From JBBSMX01 sp038232935 (GTDB lineage Bacteria > Bacteroidota > Rhodothermia > Rhodothermales > JANQRZ01): a DNA stretch of 22,944 bases. The position numbers and the translations under genes were made by a program. Under the pieces are notes generated by a model that saw nothing but the letters and a program-made list of their open reading frames with translations, ran no database searches and had not been told where the DNA came from. The stretch lies in assembly GCA_038232935.1 (NCBI GenBank), contig JBBSMX010000061.1, positions 1-22,944 of the forward strand, read 5' to 3'. Shown here one piece after another: positions 6,277 through 13,507 of the stretch (positions are counted from its first letter, which is position 1; each line of letters starts with the position of its first letter).

Positions 6277-7296
6277 ATGCCTCTCCGCTCGCTCGCCGTC
6301 ATCCTGAATCCCGCCGCGGGCAACCGCCGCGCCGGCCGGGCGCATGCCCGGTTGCGGCAGGCGCTCGAAGCCTCGGGCACCCCCTTTGAGATCCTCGTCA
6401 CGGAGCGGCCGAACCACGCGGCGACACTCGCCCGCCGAGCTGCCGCTCGGGTCGATGCCGTGATCGCGGGGGGCGGGGATGGCACGGTGCAGGAGGTGGC
6501 GACAGGGCTGCTCGGCCATGCGCGCGCCACGCCGTTCGGGGTGATCCCCCTCGGCACGGGCAACGACTTCGCCCGTCAGCTCGGCGTTCCGAAGCGGCCT
6601 GCCGAGGCCGTCCGCGCCCTGATCGACGCCGACATCGTGCCGGTCGACGGGGGGATCGTCCGGTGGAAAGATGCGGGCGATGCGCTCCGCGTTCACGAGG
6701 CCGTGTTCGTCAACGCCGTGGGCATCGGGTTCGACGCGCTCGTGGCGGCGGAGGCGGCGCGGTTCAAGTTCCTCCCCGGAATATCGGGGTACGTCGCGGC
6801 CGTGTGGAAGGCGCTGCGCCTGTGGGAGCAGCCGGAGGTCGAGGTGCGACGCGTTCGCACCCTGCTTGCCGCCGGAGCCGGGGGAGACCCGCCCGCCGAG
6901 GCCCCGATGTATCAGGGGCCGTTCTTCCTCGCCGCCGTCAGCAACGGCACCTCCGTCGGCGGCGGCTTCCGCCTCACGCCCGACGCCCTCATCGACGACG
7001 GCCTGCTCGACCTCTGCCTCGTCTCGGGCCCGATTTCCTTCCCGCGCATTGCGCGCCTCCTGCCCATGGCGATGGGGGGACGGCACCTCAGCGAGCCGGA
7101 GGTGAGGATGGACCGCGTAGCGGCCCTCACCCTCCACCTCTCCGCCGGCGTCCCCATCCACGTCGACGGCGAGGTGCTGACGCGCTCCGCCGTCGAGGTC
7201 GAGGTGGAGGTGCGGCCGGCGGCGTTCCGGATGCTCCGGCCTAAGGATGCCAGAGGATCCGGCGCGGTGAGTGGGGTCATAAAACAGGAAGAGTGA
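6277..7296 (+). CDS. Diacylglycerol kinase-family lipid kinase
   Basis: The product is 339 aa, of the DagK/YegS-type. The N-terminus AVILNPAAGNRRAG is the usual beta-strand and phosphate loop. The nucleotide-binding motif GGGDGTVQE begins at residue 65, and GVIPLGTGNDFARQL holds the GTGND motif at 93-97. The C-terminal beta-sandwich has GIGFDA, the GPFFLAAVSNGTSVGGGFRLTPDALIDDGLLDL segment and a closing HVDGEVL, all characteristic of the family. It phosphorylates a lipid such as diacylglycerol at the cytoplasmic face of the membrane. It is divergent from btuF, and about 67 bp separates it from the response regulator gene. Which lipid it uses cannot be inferred. Confidence 0.9.
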   Translation: MPLRSLAVILNPAAGNRRAGRAHARLRQALEASGTPFEILVTERPNHAATLARRAAARVDAVIAGGGDGTVQEVATGLLGHARATPFGVIPLGTGNDFARQLGVPKRPAEAVRALIDADIVPVDGGIVRWKDAGDALRVHEAVFVNAVGIGFDALVAAEAARFKFLPGISGYVAAVWKALRLWEQPEVEVRRVRTLLAAGAGGDPPAEAPMYQGPFFLAAVSNGTSVGGGFRLTPDALIDDGLLDLCLVSGPISFPRIARLLPMAMGGRHLSEPEVRMDRVAALTLHLSAGVPIHVDGEVLTRSAVEVEVEVRPAAFRMLRPKDARGSGAVSGVIKQEE

Positions 7297-7314
7297 TTAC
7301 GAATAGAAACGGTT

Positions 7315-7322
7315 TATCTTCC
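7315..7322 (+). promoter_or_regulatory. Possible -7 element (TATCTTCC) for the response regulator gene
   Basis: TATCTTCC lies 41 bp before the ATG at 7364, in a short AT-rich stretch (7277-7320) that stands out from the GC-rich surroundings. Confidence 0.25.
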
Positions 7323-7363
7323 GGTCTCTCTTGTCCGCCTCTACGTCGAGCTCTCTGCGTGCT

Positions 7364-8749
7364 ATGAGTAAGAAGATCATCTACGTCGTCGATGACGACC
7401 CCAAGATCGGCGACCTCTTCGCCACGGTGCTCCGCCGCGACGGCTACGACGCCACCTCGTTCATCGGTCCTACCGTCATGCTGGAGACGCTGGACGCGGA
7501 CGCCGTGCCGGACGTCATCCTCACGGACCTGATGATGCCGGACATGTCCGGTATCGACCTGCTCGAGAAGCTGCGCGAGCGCGACCTCGTCCTCCCCGTC
7601 ATCATGATGACGGCGCACTCGTCCGTGCAGACGGCCGTCGAGGCCATGCGGCTTGGGGCGTTCCACTACCTCCAGAAGCCCGTCAACCTGGAGGAGATGC
7701 GCGCCCTCCTCGCGAAGGCGCTCGACCTCTACAGCGACAAGCAGGAGCTGAAGCAGATCAAGCGGGCGCAGAAGAAAGCGCACGACGTCGACAAGATCGT
7801 CGGGACGAGCCCGGAGGTCGAGAAGGTTCGCGAGACGATCGAGACGCTCAGCGACATCCCGAACACGATCGTCCTCATCCGCGGCGAGACCGGCACCGGC
7901 AAGAACCTCGTCGCCAAGACGATCCACTACAGCTCCGAGTGGAACGCCGGGCGGTTCATGGAGATCAACTGCGCCGCGCTCCCGGACAACCTGCTGGAGT
8001 CCGAGCTGTTCGGCTACGAGAAGGGTGCCTTCACCGACGCCCGCGCCTCGAAGACCGGCCTGCTCGAGATCTCCGATGGCGGCACCCTCTTCCTCGACGA
8101 GATCGACTCGATGTCGGTCCCGCTCCAGGCCAAGCTCCTCTCGTTCCTCGAGAGCCGGACGTTCCGGCGCCTCGGCGGCACCGAGGATATCCGCGTCACC
8201 ACGCGCATCGTCTGCGCGACGAACGCGAACCTCGAAGAGCGCGTCACGGCAAAGGAGTTCCGCAAGGATCTCTTCTTCCGGATCAACGTCGTCTCGCTGC
8301 GGCTTCCGGCGCTCCGGCAGATGGGCCGCGACGTGGTGCTGATCGCGCGCGAGGTCGTGAAGTTCTACAACAAGGAGCTGAAGCGGAACGTCGAGCACTT
8401 CACGCCGGAGGCCGAGCAGAAGCTGCTCGACTACGACTGGCCGGGCAACGTCCGCGAGCTGCGGAACGTGCTCGAACGGGCCCTGATCTTCAATCGCGGC
8501 GACACGCTCGACGCGGGCGACCTCGTCCTGCTCAAGACCGAAGGCTTCGGTGACGACAACGCCGACGGCTACTTCCGCTTTCGCAGTGGCGGCTCGCTCG
8601 AAGAGATGGAGCAGCAGTACATCCGCCACATCCTCGAGACCACGGACACGTCCTACGCCGAGGTCGCCCGCGTGCTCGGCATCTCGAAGAAGACGCTATG
8701 GGAGAAGCGTAAGAAGTACAACCTCGACGAAGAGTTGGAAGACGCTTGA
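7364..8749 (+). CDS. NtrC-family sigma-54-dependent response regulator
   Basis: The product is 461 aa from ATG 7364, chosen over an upstream TTG because the receiver domain starts at once. The receiver domain covers residues 1-120, with D10-D12 acidic pocket, phosphorylation site D55 (ILTDLMMPD), T83 and K105. The AAA+ domain has Walker A GETGTGK (174-180), the sigma-54 contact loop GAFTDA (221-226), Walker B GGTLFLDE (239-246) and WPGNVREL (359-366). A Fis-type helix-turn-helix occupies about 430-452 (YAEVARVLGISKKTLWEKR). It activates sigma-54 promoters when phosphorylated. The loop differs from the usual GAFTGA by Gly to Asp, a variant seen in some members of the family. No partner kinase is in the window, so it is an orphan regulator here and its target genes are unknown. 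Confidence 0.93.
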   Translation: MSKKIIYVVDDDPKIGDLFATVLRRDGYDATSFIGPTVMLETLDADAVPDVILTDLMMPDMSGIDLLEKLRERDLVLPVIMMTAHSSVQTAVEAMRLGAFHYLQKPVNLEEMRALLAKALDLYSDKQELKQIKRAQKKAHDVDKIVGTSPEVEKVRETIETLSDIPNTIVLIRGETGTGKNLVAKTIHYSSEWNAGRFMEINCAALPDNLLESELFGYEKGAFTDARASKTGLLEISDGGTLFLDEIDSMSVPLQAKLLSFLESRTFRRLGGTEDIRVTTRIVCATNANLEERVTAKEFRKDLFFRINVVSLRLPALRQMGRDVVLIAREVVKFYNKELKRNVEHFTPEAEQKLLDYDWPGNVRELRNVLERALIFNRGDTLDAGDLVLLKTEGFGDDNADGYFRFRSGGSLEEMEQQYIRHILETTDTSYAEVARVLGISKKTLWEKRKKYNLDEELEDA

Positions 8750-8785
8750 CGTGTGGAGGTGTGAGGGTATGGACGTGTGGACGTG
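8748..8785. repeat. G-rich copy of the C-rich repeat family (inverted)
   Basis: GTGTGGAGGTGTGAGGGTAT is followed by two GGACGTG units. The reverse complement shares the CCACAC...CCATACC pattern with 9300-9337 and 5236-5270. It spans the gap between the response regulator stop and the lipoprotein, and supplies the latter's GTG start. Confidence 0.55.
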
Positions 8786-9243
8786 ATAGCTCGACTCTTC
8801 GCTGTGCTGCTTGTCGGCACCGCGATAGCCGGGTGCGGCTCCACGAACACGGTGAGTCGATCCAACCCGGAAGCCCTTGCTCGCTTGACGGAGACCCTCA
8901 AAGGAAGGTCGAGATCGTTCGTAACGTATCGGAGGGGTGGGGAACCGACGTCCGTGGACGCATGGATACCACGTGGTGGTTTTCTGGCAGGACGGCGCGC
9001 GCGGTACCGACGGTTAGCGTCCGCGCGCTCATTGTGGATCCCAGTCTGTCGAATGCGTCGAGCACGACAACGGGGCTCATCGTCGGAGCTGCTCTCGGGG
9101 TTGCTGCCTGCGATCCGGATGCGCTTCTAGCGGCAGGCTGCTACTTCCTTTTCGTTCCCTTGGGGGCGATGGCGGGGGCGCTCGCGTCCGACGTGTTGGA
9201 GGGTGGGGATTCGAAACGCGTGGAGTACCGGCTCGTGGAGTGA
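8777..9243 (+). pseudogene. Lipoprotein gene with an internal frameshift
   Basis: The first frame starts at GTG 8777 (or GTG 8783) with a lipoprotein signal: IARLFAVLLVGTAIAGCGS, lipobox Cys20. It continues with NPEALARLTETLKGR before turning into an unlikely Arg-rich tail. The -1 frame is natural from about 8908: VEIVRNVSEGW, then ARAVPTVSVRALIVDP, a hydrophobic Gly/Ala segment GLIVGAALGVAACD...LLAAGCYFLFVPLGAMAGALA, and SKRVEYRLVE before TGA at 9241-9243. Joined, the frames give one lipoprotein of about 155 aa with a glycine-zipper-like C-terminal segment. The junction AAAGGAAGG could be a real mutation, a sequencing error or, less likely, a slippery site. The function is unknown. Confidence 0.65.
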
Positions 9244-9279
9244 CGACGGCGTTTCGTTGCTCCGCCCGCGCGCCGCGTT

Positions 9280-9287
9280 TACCTTCA
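9280..9287 (+). promoter_or_regulatory. Possible -7 element (TACCTTCA) for deoC
   Basis: TACCTTCA lies about 50 bp upstream of the GTG start at 9339. It is one of seven similar motifs in front of genes in this window. Confidence 0.25.
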
Positions 9288-9299
9288 TCCTCTGCTCGC

Positions 9300-9337
9300 T
9301 CCACCCCCACGCCCACACCCCCATACCTCCACACCAC
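9300..9337. repeat. C-rich intergenic repeat before deoC
   Basis: The run CCACCCCCACGCCCACACCC continues as CCATACCTCCACACC directly before the deoC start. It is related to the copies at 5236-5270 and, inverted, 8748-8785. Confidence 0.55.
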
Positions 9338-9338
9338 C

Positions 9339-10214
9339 GTGACCGAACAGGAAAAGCGAGACCTCGTCCGCCGGCTCGAAGGCTGGACACCGCGCGCCGG
9401 CTCGTCCTCCGACGACGAACTCCAACGCGCGCTCGAACGGATGGTCGGCGTCGGTGCGTGCCGCGTCGGGATGCGGGCGTCCGAAGCCGCGACCGGCGAG
9501 CGGGCCGAGCCGTCCGAAGCCTGCGCCCTCGCCCCGCCCATCGCCCGGCTCATCGACCACACCGTTCTCAAGCCGGACACCACGGCCGACGACATCCGCG
9601 CGCTCTGCCAAGAGGCCCGGGCCAACTGCTTCGCGAGCGTCTGCGTCAATCCGTGCTACGTCCCGCTCGCAGCCGACGCGCTCCGCGGCGCGGTTCCGGC
9701 TGTGTGCACCGTCCTCGGCTTCCCCTTCGGTGCGAGCCGCTCGCCGGTGAAAGCGTTCGAGGCCGAGCAGGCGTTCCGCGACGGGGCGACCGAGCTCGAC
9801 ATGGTGCTGAACATCGGCTTCCTCAAGAGCGGGATGTACGCCGAGGTGGAGGACGACATCCGCGCCGTCGTGGACGCCGCGCGGCAGGTCTCCAGCGGCC
9901 GTGCCCTCGTGAAAGTGATCCTCGAAACCGCCCTCCTGACCGACGAAGAGAAGGTGATCGCGTGCGTCCTCGCCCAGAACGCCGGGGCCGACTTCGTAAA
10001 AACCTCGACGGGTTTCTCGACGGGCGGCGCGAGCCCGCAAGACGTGGCGCTCATGCGCCGGGTCGTGGGTGAGGGGATGGGCGTGAAGGCGTCCGGCGGC
10101 ATCCGGTCGTACGAGGACGCGCAGCGGATGGTCGCCCACGGAGCGAGCCGGATCGGTGCCAGCGCCTCCGTCGCGATCGTGCAGGGCGGCGCATCCAGCG
10201 ACGACGGGTACTGA
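9339..10214 (+). CDS. deoC: Deoxyribose-phosphate aldolase
   Basis: The product is 291 aa. It cleaves 2-deoxyribose 5-phosphate to glyceraldehyde 3-phosphate and acetaldehyde in deoxynucleoside salvage. Core signatures: LIDHTVLKPDTT (71-82), CVNPCYV, CTVLGFPFG (123-131), ELDMVLNIG (152-160, D154), VKVILETALLTDEE (191-204), FVKTSTGFSTGGAS with the Schiff-base lysine K221, and GVKASGGIRSYEDA with the second active-site lysine K250. The start is taken as the GTG at 9339; the frame is open back to 9240, but that part is encoded by repeat DNA. The 65-70 residues before the catalytic barrel (VTEQEKRDLVRRLEG...) are longer than in E. coli DeoC, as in many related bacteria. It is cytoplasmic and lies upstream of the SPOR lipoprotein with its own putative promoter. 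Confidence 0.93.
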   Translation: MTEQEKRDLVRRLEGWTPRAGSSSDDELQRALERMVGVGACRVGMRASEAATGERAEPSEACALAPPIARLIDHTVLKPDTTADDIRALCQEARANCFASVCVNPCYVPLAADALRGAVPAVCTVLGFPFGASRSPVKAFEAEQAFRDGATELDMVLNIGFLKSGMYAEVEDDIRAVVDAARQVSSGRALVKVILETALLTDEEKVIACVLAQNAGADFVKTSTGFSTGGASPQDVALMRRVVGEGMGVKASGGIRSYEDAQRMVAHGASRIGASASVAIVQGGASSDDGY

Positions 10215-10258
10215 GGCAGGCAGCAGTGCGGGCGGAGTGCGTGACCATTCCGCCGATG

Positions 10259-10266
10259 TATCTTTC
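10259..10266 (+). promoter_or_regulatory. Possible -7 element (TATCTTTC) for the SPOR lipoprotein gene
   Basis: TATCTTTC matches TAnnTTTG at all but the last position and lies 34 bp before the ATG at 10301. There is no -33 TTG at the expected spacing. Confidence 0.35.
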
Positions 10267-10300
10267 GACCTCCGCCACCGCTCCTCCGTCCTGCCGCGCT

Positions 10301-10858
10301 ATGTCCGCCCGTCGTTTCCCCCTCCTTTTTCTGGTCGCGATGCTGGGCTGTGCCGCGTGCAGCGGACCCCGCGAAACCGGCCGAGAGCCCGAGGTCGTGC
10401 CGCCGCCCGTCGACGAGCGGGACCAGCCGGATTACGAAACCTTCGACCCGGCCCCCTACGACGCCCAGCCCGCTCCGAAAGGCGCAGAGATCCAGCACGA
10501 CGTGCCAGCGGCGCTGATGAGCGGGGAGATCGACGTTGCGGAGACGGAAGGACCCCGGACGGTGCAGGGGTACCGGCTGCAGGTGTTCTCCTCCTCCGAC
10601 AAAGCGGCGGCCGAGGACGTGCGCGACGAGGCGGCCGGGTGGTGGCGCGTCGTCCGCGACGACCCCGACGCTGCCGCCGCGCTGCCGCGCGGGCTGTCGG
10701 CGGATGTGGACTACAACCAGCCGTACTACCGCGTGCGGCTCGGTGCGTTCGAGCATCGGCGCGAGGCCGAGGCGGCGCTTCCGGTCATCCAGCGCCGCTT
10801 CCCCGACGTGTTCATCGTCCCGGACGTGGTGACGATTGAGGGGAAGAAAGGGCAGTAG
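10301..10858 (+). CDS. SPOR-domain lipoprotein
   Basis: The product is 185 aa from ATG 10301, chosen because it opens directly into a lipoprotein signal (SARRFPLLFLVAMLGCAACSG, lipidated Cys17 or Cys20). A proline- and acid-rich linker follows (about 22-90). A SPOR domain (about 92-180) begins TVQGYRLQVFSSSDKAAAEDVRDEAAGWW and ends YYRVRLGAFEHRREAEAALPVIQRRFPDVFIVPDVV. SPOR domains bind glycan strands stripped of stem peptides at the division septum, so the protein probably sits at the cell envelope. The first repeat (GYRLQVFSSSDK) and second repeat (YYRVRLGAFEHRREAE) of the fold are both intact. It converges with the NTF2-like gene, with 9 bp between the stops. Confidence 0.85.
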   Translation: MSARRFPLLFLVAMLGCAACSGPRETGREPEVVPPPVDERDQPDYETFDPAPYDAQPAPKGAEIQHDVPAALMSGEIDVAETEGPRTVQGYRLQVFSSSDKAAAEDVRDEAAGWWRVVRDDPDAAAALPRGLSADVDYNQPYYRVRLGAFEHRREAEAALPVIQRRFPDVFIVPDVVTIEGKKGQ

Positions 10859-10871
10859 CCGCGCGGGCTAC
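10855..10871. terminator. Short bidirectional hairpin between convergent stops
   Basis: GTAGCC (10855-10860), loop gcgcg, GGCTAC (10866-10871) overlaps both stop codons of the convergent SPOR and NTF2-like genes. The stem is only 6 bp and there is no T-run, so activity is doubtful. Confidence 0.3.
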
Positions 10872-11224
10872 GGCTCCACCTCGTCTGCCTCGACCTCGCC
10901 GTGGACGACGTTCGTGAAGTGCCGCTGCGCCTGATCGCCCTCCAGCACGAACGCGTTGATGAGCTGGAACTCGCCGCGCTCGCTCCGCATGGTGAACTCG
11001 ACGAAGAGGCTCCCTTCGTTCTCCACCTTCCGGTCGGTTTCGACGGAGGCGATGGGGCCGTGGAAGGCGAAGAAGTCGGCGTACTGCCCGCGGATCGCGT
11101 CGCGGCCCTGCTTCGTGCCGAACTCGAACGAGAGCATCTCGGCGTCGTCGTGGTAGAGCCCGGCGATGCCGTCGGCGTCGCCGTCGAGGAGGTACTGGTG
11201 GTGCTGGTCGAAAAAGGAAGCCAT
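10868..11224 (-). CDS. NTF2-like / SnoaL-fold protein
   Basis: The product is a 118 aa single-domain protein: MASFFDQHHQYLLDGDADGIAGLYHDDAEMLSFEFG, then GRDAIRGQYADFFAF, and strands SVETDRKVENEGSLFVEFTMRSERGEFQLINAFVLEGDQAQRHFTNVVHG. The helix-helix-strand start (YLLDGDADGIAGLYHDDAEM) and cone-shaped sheet fit the nuclear-transport-factor-2/SnoaL-like superfamily, which includes small isomerases, hydrolases and ligand-binding proteins. No catalytic residues point to a reaction. It is cytoplasmic, with no signal peptide. Its first 10 codons and upstream region are duplicated at 13508-13714, next to the intact glucokinase. It was therefore probably the direct neighbour of the glucokinase before the insertion. 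Confidence 0.8.
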   Translation of the reverse strand: MASFFDQHHQYLLDGDADGIAGLYHDDAEMLSFEFGTKQGRDAIRGQYADFFAFHGPIASVETDRKVENEGSLFVEFTMRSERGEFQLINAFVLEGDQAQRHFTNVVHGEVEADEVEP

Positions 11225-11395
11225 GAGGGGAGAGGAGATAGGATAGAAGGGAGGAGTCTGTACGGAGGGGCCGGCGGAAAGTGCCGGGGTTTTTCTGCCG
11301 TCTTCCGTCCACCGCCCACCGGCTCACGCCTTGCGCGCGTACCACGCCGCGCCGACGATGCCGGCCTCGTTCGAGCGCGTGGCCGGGCGGAGCTT
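11194..11395. repeat. Left copy of a ~200 bp duplication (NTF2 start to glucokinase end)
   Basis: This stretch holds the first 10 NTF2-like codons, the intergenic region, and (11324-11395) the last 24 codons of the glucokinase in minus orientation. It aligns with 13508-13714 almost base for base apart from small indels. Identity stops abruptly at both ends, leftwards in the NTF2 gene and rightwards at AGCTT, where the glucokinase copy is cut off. Confidence 0.92.
11324..11395 (-). pseudogene. Glucokinase C-terminal fragment
   Basis: On the minus strand this reads KLRPATRSNEAGIVGAAWYARKA then TGA, against KLRPAALTNEAGIVGAAWYARKA in the intact gene. The three altered codons result from a 2-base loss and a 2-base gain that cancel. 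The frame runs further upstream through unrelated sequence to an ATG at 11461-11463 (a MAELRGPFG... reading), but nothing shows that this chimeric frame is used. Confidence 0.8.
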
Positions 11396-11462
11396 GACTT
11401 GCTGAAGCCCATCCCCTACCATGTAAACAACCTCTGCACCGAAAGGTCCTCGGAGTTCTGCC

Positions 11463-13373
11463 ATGAAGTTGTCGCCAGCGATCCCGTTAACGTGCATCGC
11501 TGGGGGCCTGCTCGCCGCCGCGCTGCTTTTGAATGCTCCAGCCCTCGCACAGCCCTCGGGCACCGTGCGCTACGTGGACGCCGACGCGACAGGGGCTGCC
11601 GACGGCTCCTCGTGGACCGACGCCTTCCCCGACCTGCAAGACGCCCTCGCAATCGCTGAGGCGGGCGACGAGGTGTGGGTCGCTGAGGGCACCTACCGCC
11701 CGGCCGCTGGCGAGCCGGTGGACCGCGACGCCTCATTCGTGCTTGTCAGCGGCGTCGGACTCTACGGCGGATTCGACGGGAGCGAGACGAAGCGTGACGA
11801 GCGAGATCCGGAGGCGAACGTCACCGTGCTCTCGGGCGACCTCGGGGTGCCCGGCGACAGCACCGACAACGCCTTCCACGTCGTCACAGCTAGCGGCGTA
11901 GACGAAAGCACCGTGCTCGACGGGTTCACCGTCACCGGCGGCTACGGCAACGGGGCCAACCCGCGCAACCGGGGGGCAGGCATCTATGCTGAGGACGGGA
12001 GCCTGACGGTGCGCGACTGCCGGATCGTGGCGAACGCGGTGGTGCAGACCGACGGCTTCGGCGGCGGCGGCGGGGCGTTCTTCGGGGCCTCGGGGCGAGT
12101 GGTGTTCGAGGGGGTGGCGTTCGAGCGCAACGGGCTCGACGGGATCGGTGGGGGATTGTGGCTGCTCGGAGACTTGGAGCGGGGGTCGGAGGCTGAGTTG
12201 CGTCGGCAGTTTCGCGCTGAGAGGGTGGGTAGCCCACTGAGCCTAGTAGAGACGGCGGAGCGGGGAGCGCTCTCGGCGGCGCTGCGCGACGTGTCGTTCG
12301 TCGAGAACACTGGGAGTTTCGGCGGGGGGATCAGCGCGAGACGGGCAACCGTCGAGATGGTCGAGGTAGTGATCGAACAGAACTTCGCCTTCGACGGCGG
12401 CGGAGGGGTAGCCATTGCCTCGACTAGCGCAGACCTCGTCAACGTCGGCTTCTACGGCAACGTCGTCGATCCCGAGGACGAGCTCAGCGCTGTCGGCGGG
12501 ATGACCGCTTCGTCGTCGCTCCTCACGCTGGCGAACACTGCCTTCGTCGGCAACACCGCGGACGATTTCAGCGGGGCGCTCAGTCTGGGGAACGGCACGC
12601 TGGGTACCCTCACCAACGTCACCGTCGCCTCGAACGAGGCCGAGGTGGGAGGGGGGATCCGTATCACCAGTGGCGCGTCGGCCACGGTGCGCAACGCTGT
12701 GCTCTGGGGCAACGGCCAGGAAGTGGACGCCGGCTCGGGCACGGCCCTCCTCGATCATGTCCTCGTCGCCGGCGGCTGCCCGCCGGAGGGGGACTTCGGC
12801 GAGGTCACGTGCGCGTCGCTGCTCGATGCCAACCCACTCTTCGTGCGCGCCCCCGACCCCGGCCCCGACGGCGCGTGGGGCACGCCCGACGACGACTACG
12901 GCGACCTCCGCCTCCAAGACGGTAGCCCCGCCATTGACTTCGGCCTGACCAGTTTCCTGCCGCCGGACACCTTCGACCTCGACCGAGACGGCGACACGGC
13001 TGAGCCGCTGCCCGTGGACCTCGCGGGCGAGGCGCGCGTGGTCGGCGAGTCGGTGGACCTCGGGGCCTACGAGCGCCCGCCTCCGGTGGCTACCGAGCCG
13101 GAGCCTACGGCCTCGGGTGTGGCCCTCGACGTGTACCCGAACCCGGCGCGTGGCCCGGTCAGCGTGTCGCTCGTGCTCGCCCGGCCTCAGCAGGCGGAGG
13201 TGGCGCTCTTCGACGTGCTCGGCCGTCGGGTGGCGCGGCTCCATGACGGCCCGCTCGCCGCAGGCCCCCACGCGCTGCGTCTGGCGACGGTGGCGCTGCC
13301 GGCGGGGGTCTACGTTCTCCGCGTCCGAAGCGCGTCCGGCTCGCTCACCCGCCGACTCGTCGTCCTCCGCTGA
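11463..13373 (+). CDS. Secreted right-handed beta-helix protein with T9SS sorting tail
   Basis: The product is 636 aa. A signal peptide (MKLSPAIPLTCIAGG... cleaved after ALA, about residue 29) leads into RYVDADATGAADGSSWTDAFPDLQDAL, the opening of DUF1565/choice-of-anchor-Q type beta-helices. Repeated glycine-rich rungs (GGYGNGANPRNRGAGIYAE, GGGGAFFGASG, GGGISARRATVE, GGGIRITSGA) form a right-handed parallel helix to about residue 430. The segment AWGTPDDDYGDLRLQDGSPAIDFG is typical of the helix cap. The last 83 residues (554-636) are a type A T9SS sorting domain: VYPNPARGPVSV, ALFDVLGRRV, LPAGVYVLRV, LTRRLVVLR. It is presumably exported by T9SS and attached to the surface. It could bind or degrade a polysaccharide, or act as an adhesin; no catalytic site is recognisable. 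It lies inside DNA flanked by the NTF2/glucokinase duplication. Confidence 0.9.
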   Translation: MKLSPAIPLTCIAGGLLAAALLLNAPALAQPSGTVRYVDADATGAADGSSWTDAFPDLQDALAIAEAGDEVWVAEGTYRPAAGEPVDRDASFVLVSGVGLYGGFDGSETKRDERDPEANVTVLSGDLGVPGDSTDNAFHVVTASGVDESTVLDGFTVTGGYGNGANPRNRGAGIYAEDGSLTVRDCRIVANAVVQTDGFGGGGGAFFGASGRVVFEGVAFERNGLDGIGGGLWLLGDLERGSEAELRRQFRAERVGSPLSLVETAERGALSAALRDVSFVENTGSFGGGISARRATVEMVEVVIEQNFAFDGGGGVAIASTSADLVNVGFYGNVVDPEDELSAVGGMTASSSLLTLANTAFVGNTADDFSGALSLGNGTLGTLTNVTVASNEAEVGGGIRITSGASATVRNAVLWGNGQEVDAGSGTALLDHVLVAGGCPPEGDFGEVTCASLLDANPLFVRAPDPGPDGAWGTPDDDYGDLRLQDGSPAIDFGLTSFLPPDTFDLDRDGDTAEPLPVDLAGEARVVGESVDLGAYERPPPVATEPEPTASGVALDVYPNPARGPVSVSLVLARPQQAEVALFDVLGRRVARLHDGPLAAGPHALRLATVALPAGVYVLRVRSASGSLTRRLVVLR

Positions 13374-13413
13374 CCGCTGTCCGCCTGTAGTCACCAACCC
13401 GACGTGGTTCATC

Positions 13414-13507
13414 ATGCGAAATCTCTCGTCGTTCGTAGTGCTTCTATGCGCTTCGCTCTCGGTCCTCCTCTTTGCCGCCGGCCCGGTGGCGCTCGCCCAA
13501 GAAGGCG
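13414..13507 (+). pseudogene. Truncated secreted-protein gene (signal peptide only)
   Basis: The ATG at 13414 opens a clean signal peptide: MRNLSSFVVLLCASLSVLLF followed by AAGPVALAQ and EGD. At 13508 the frame runs into the duplicated NTF2-like sequence and is no longer natural (WWCWSKKEAMRGEG...). The rest of the gene is absent. It is the right-hand end of the inserted segment and shows that the donor DNA held at least two adjacent secreted-protein genes. Confidence 0.7.

Noticed and set aside
11324..11563. Chimeric minus-strand frame fused to the glucokinase tail
   Set aside because: The upstream part is antisense to the signal peptide region of the beta-helix gene and has no recognisable family; it is probably a chance open frame.
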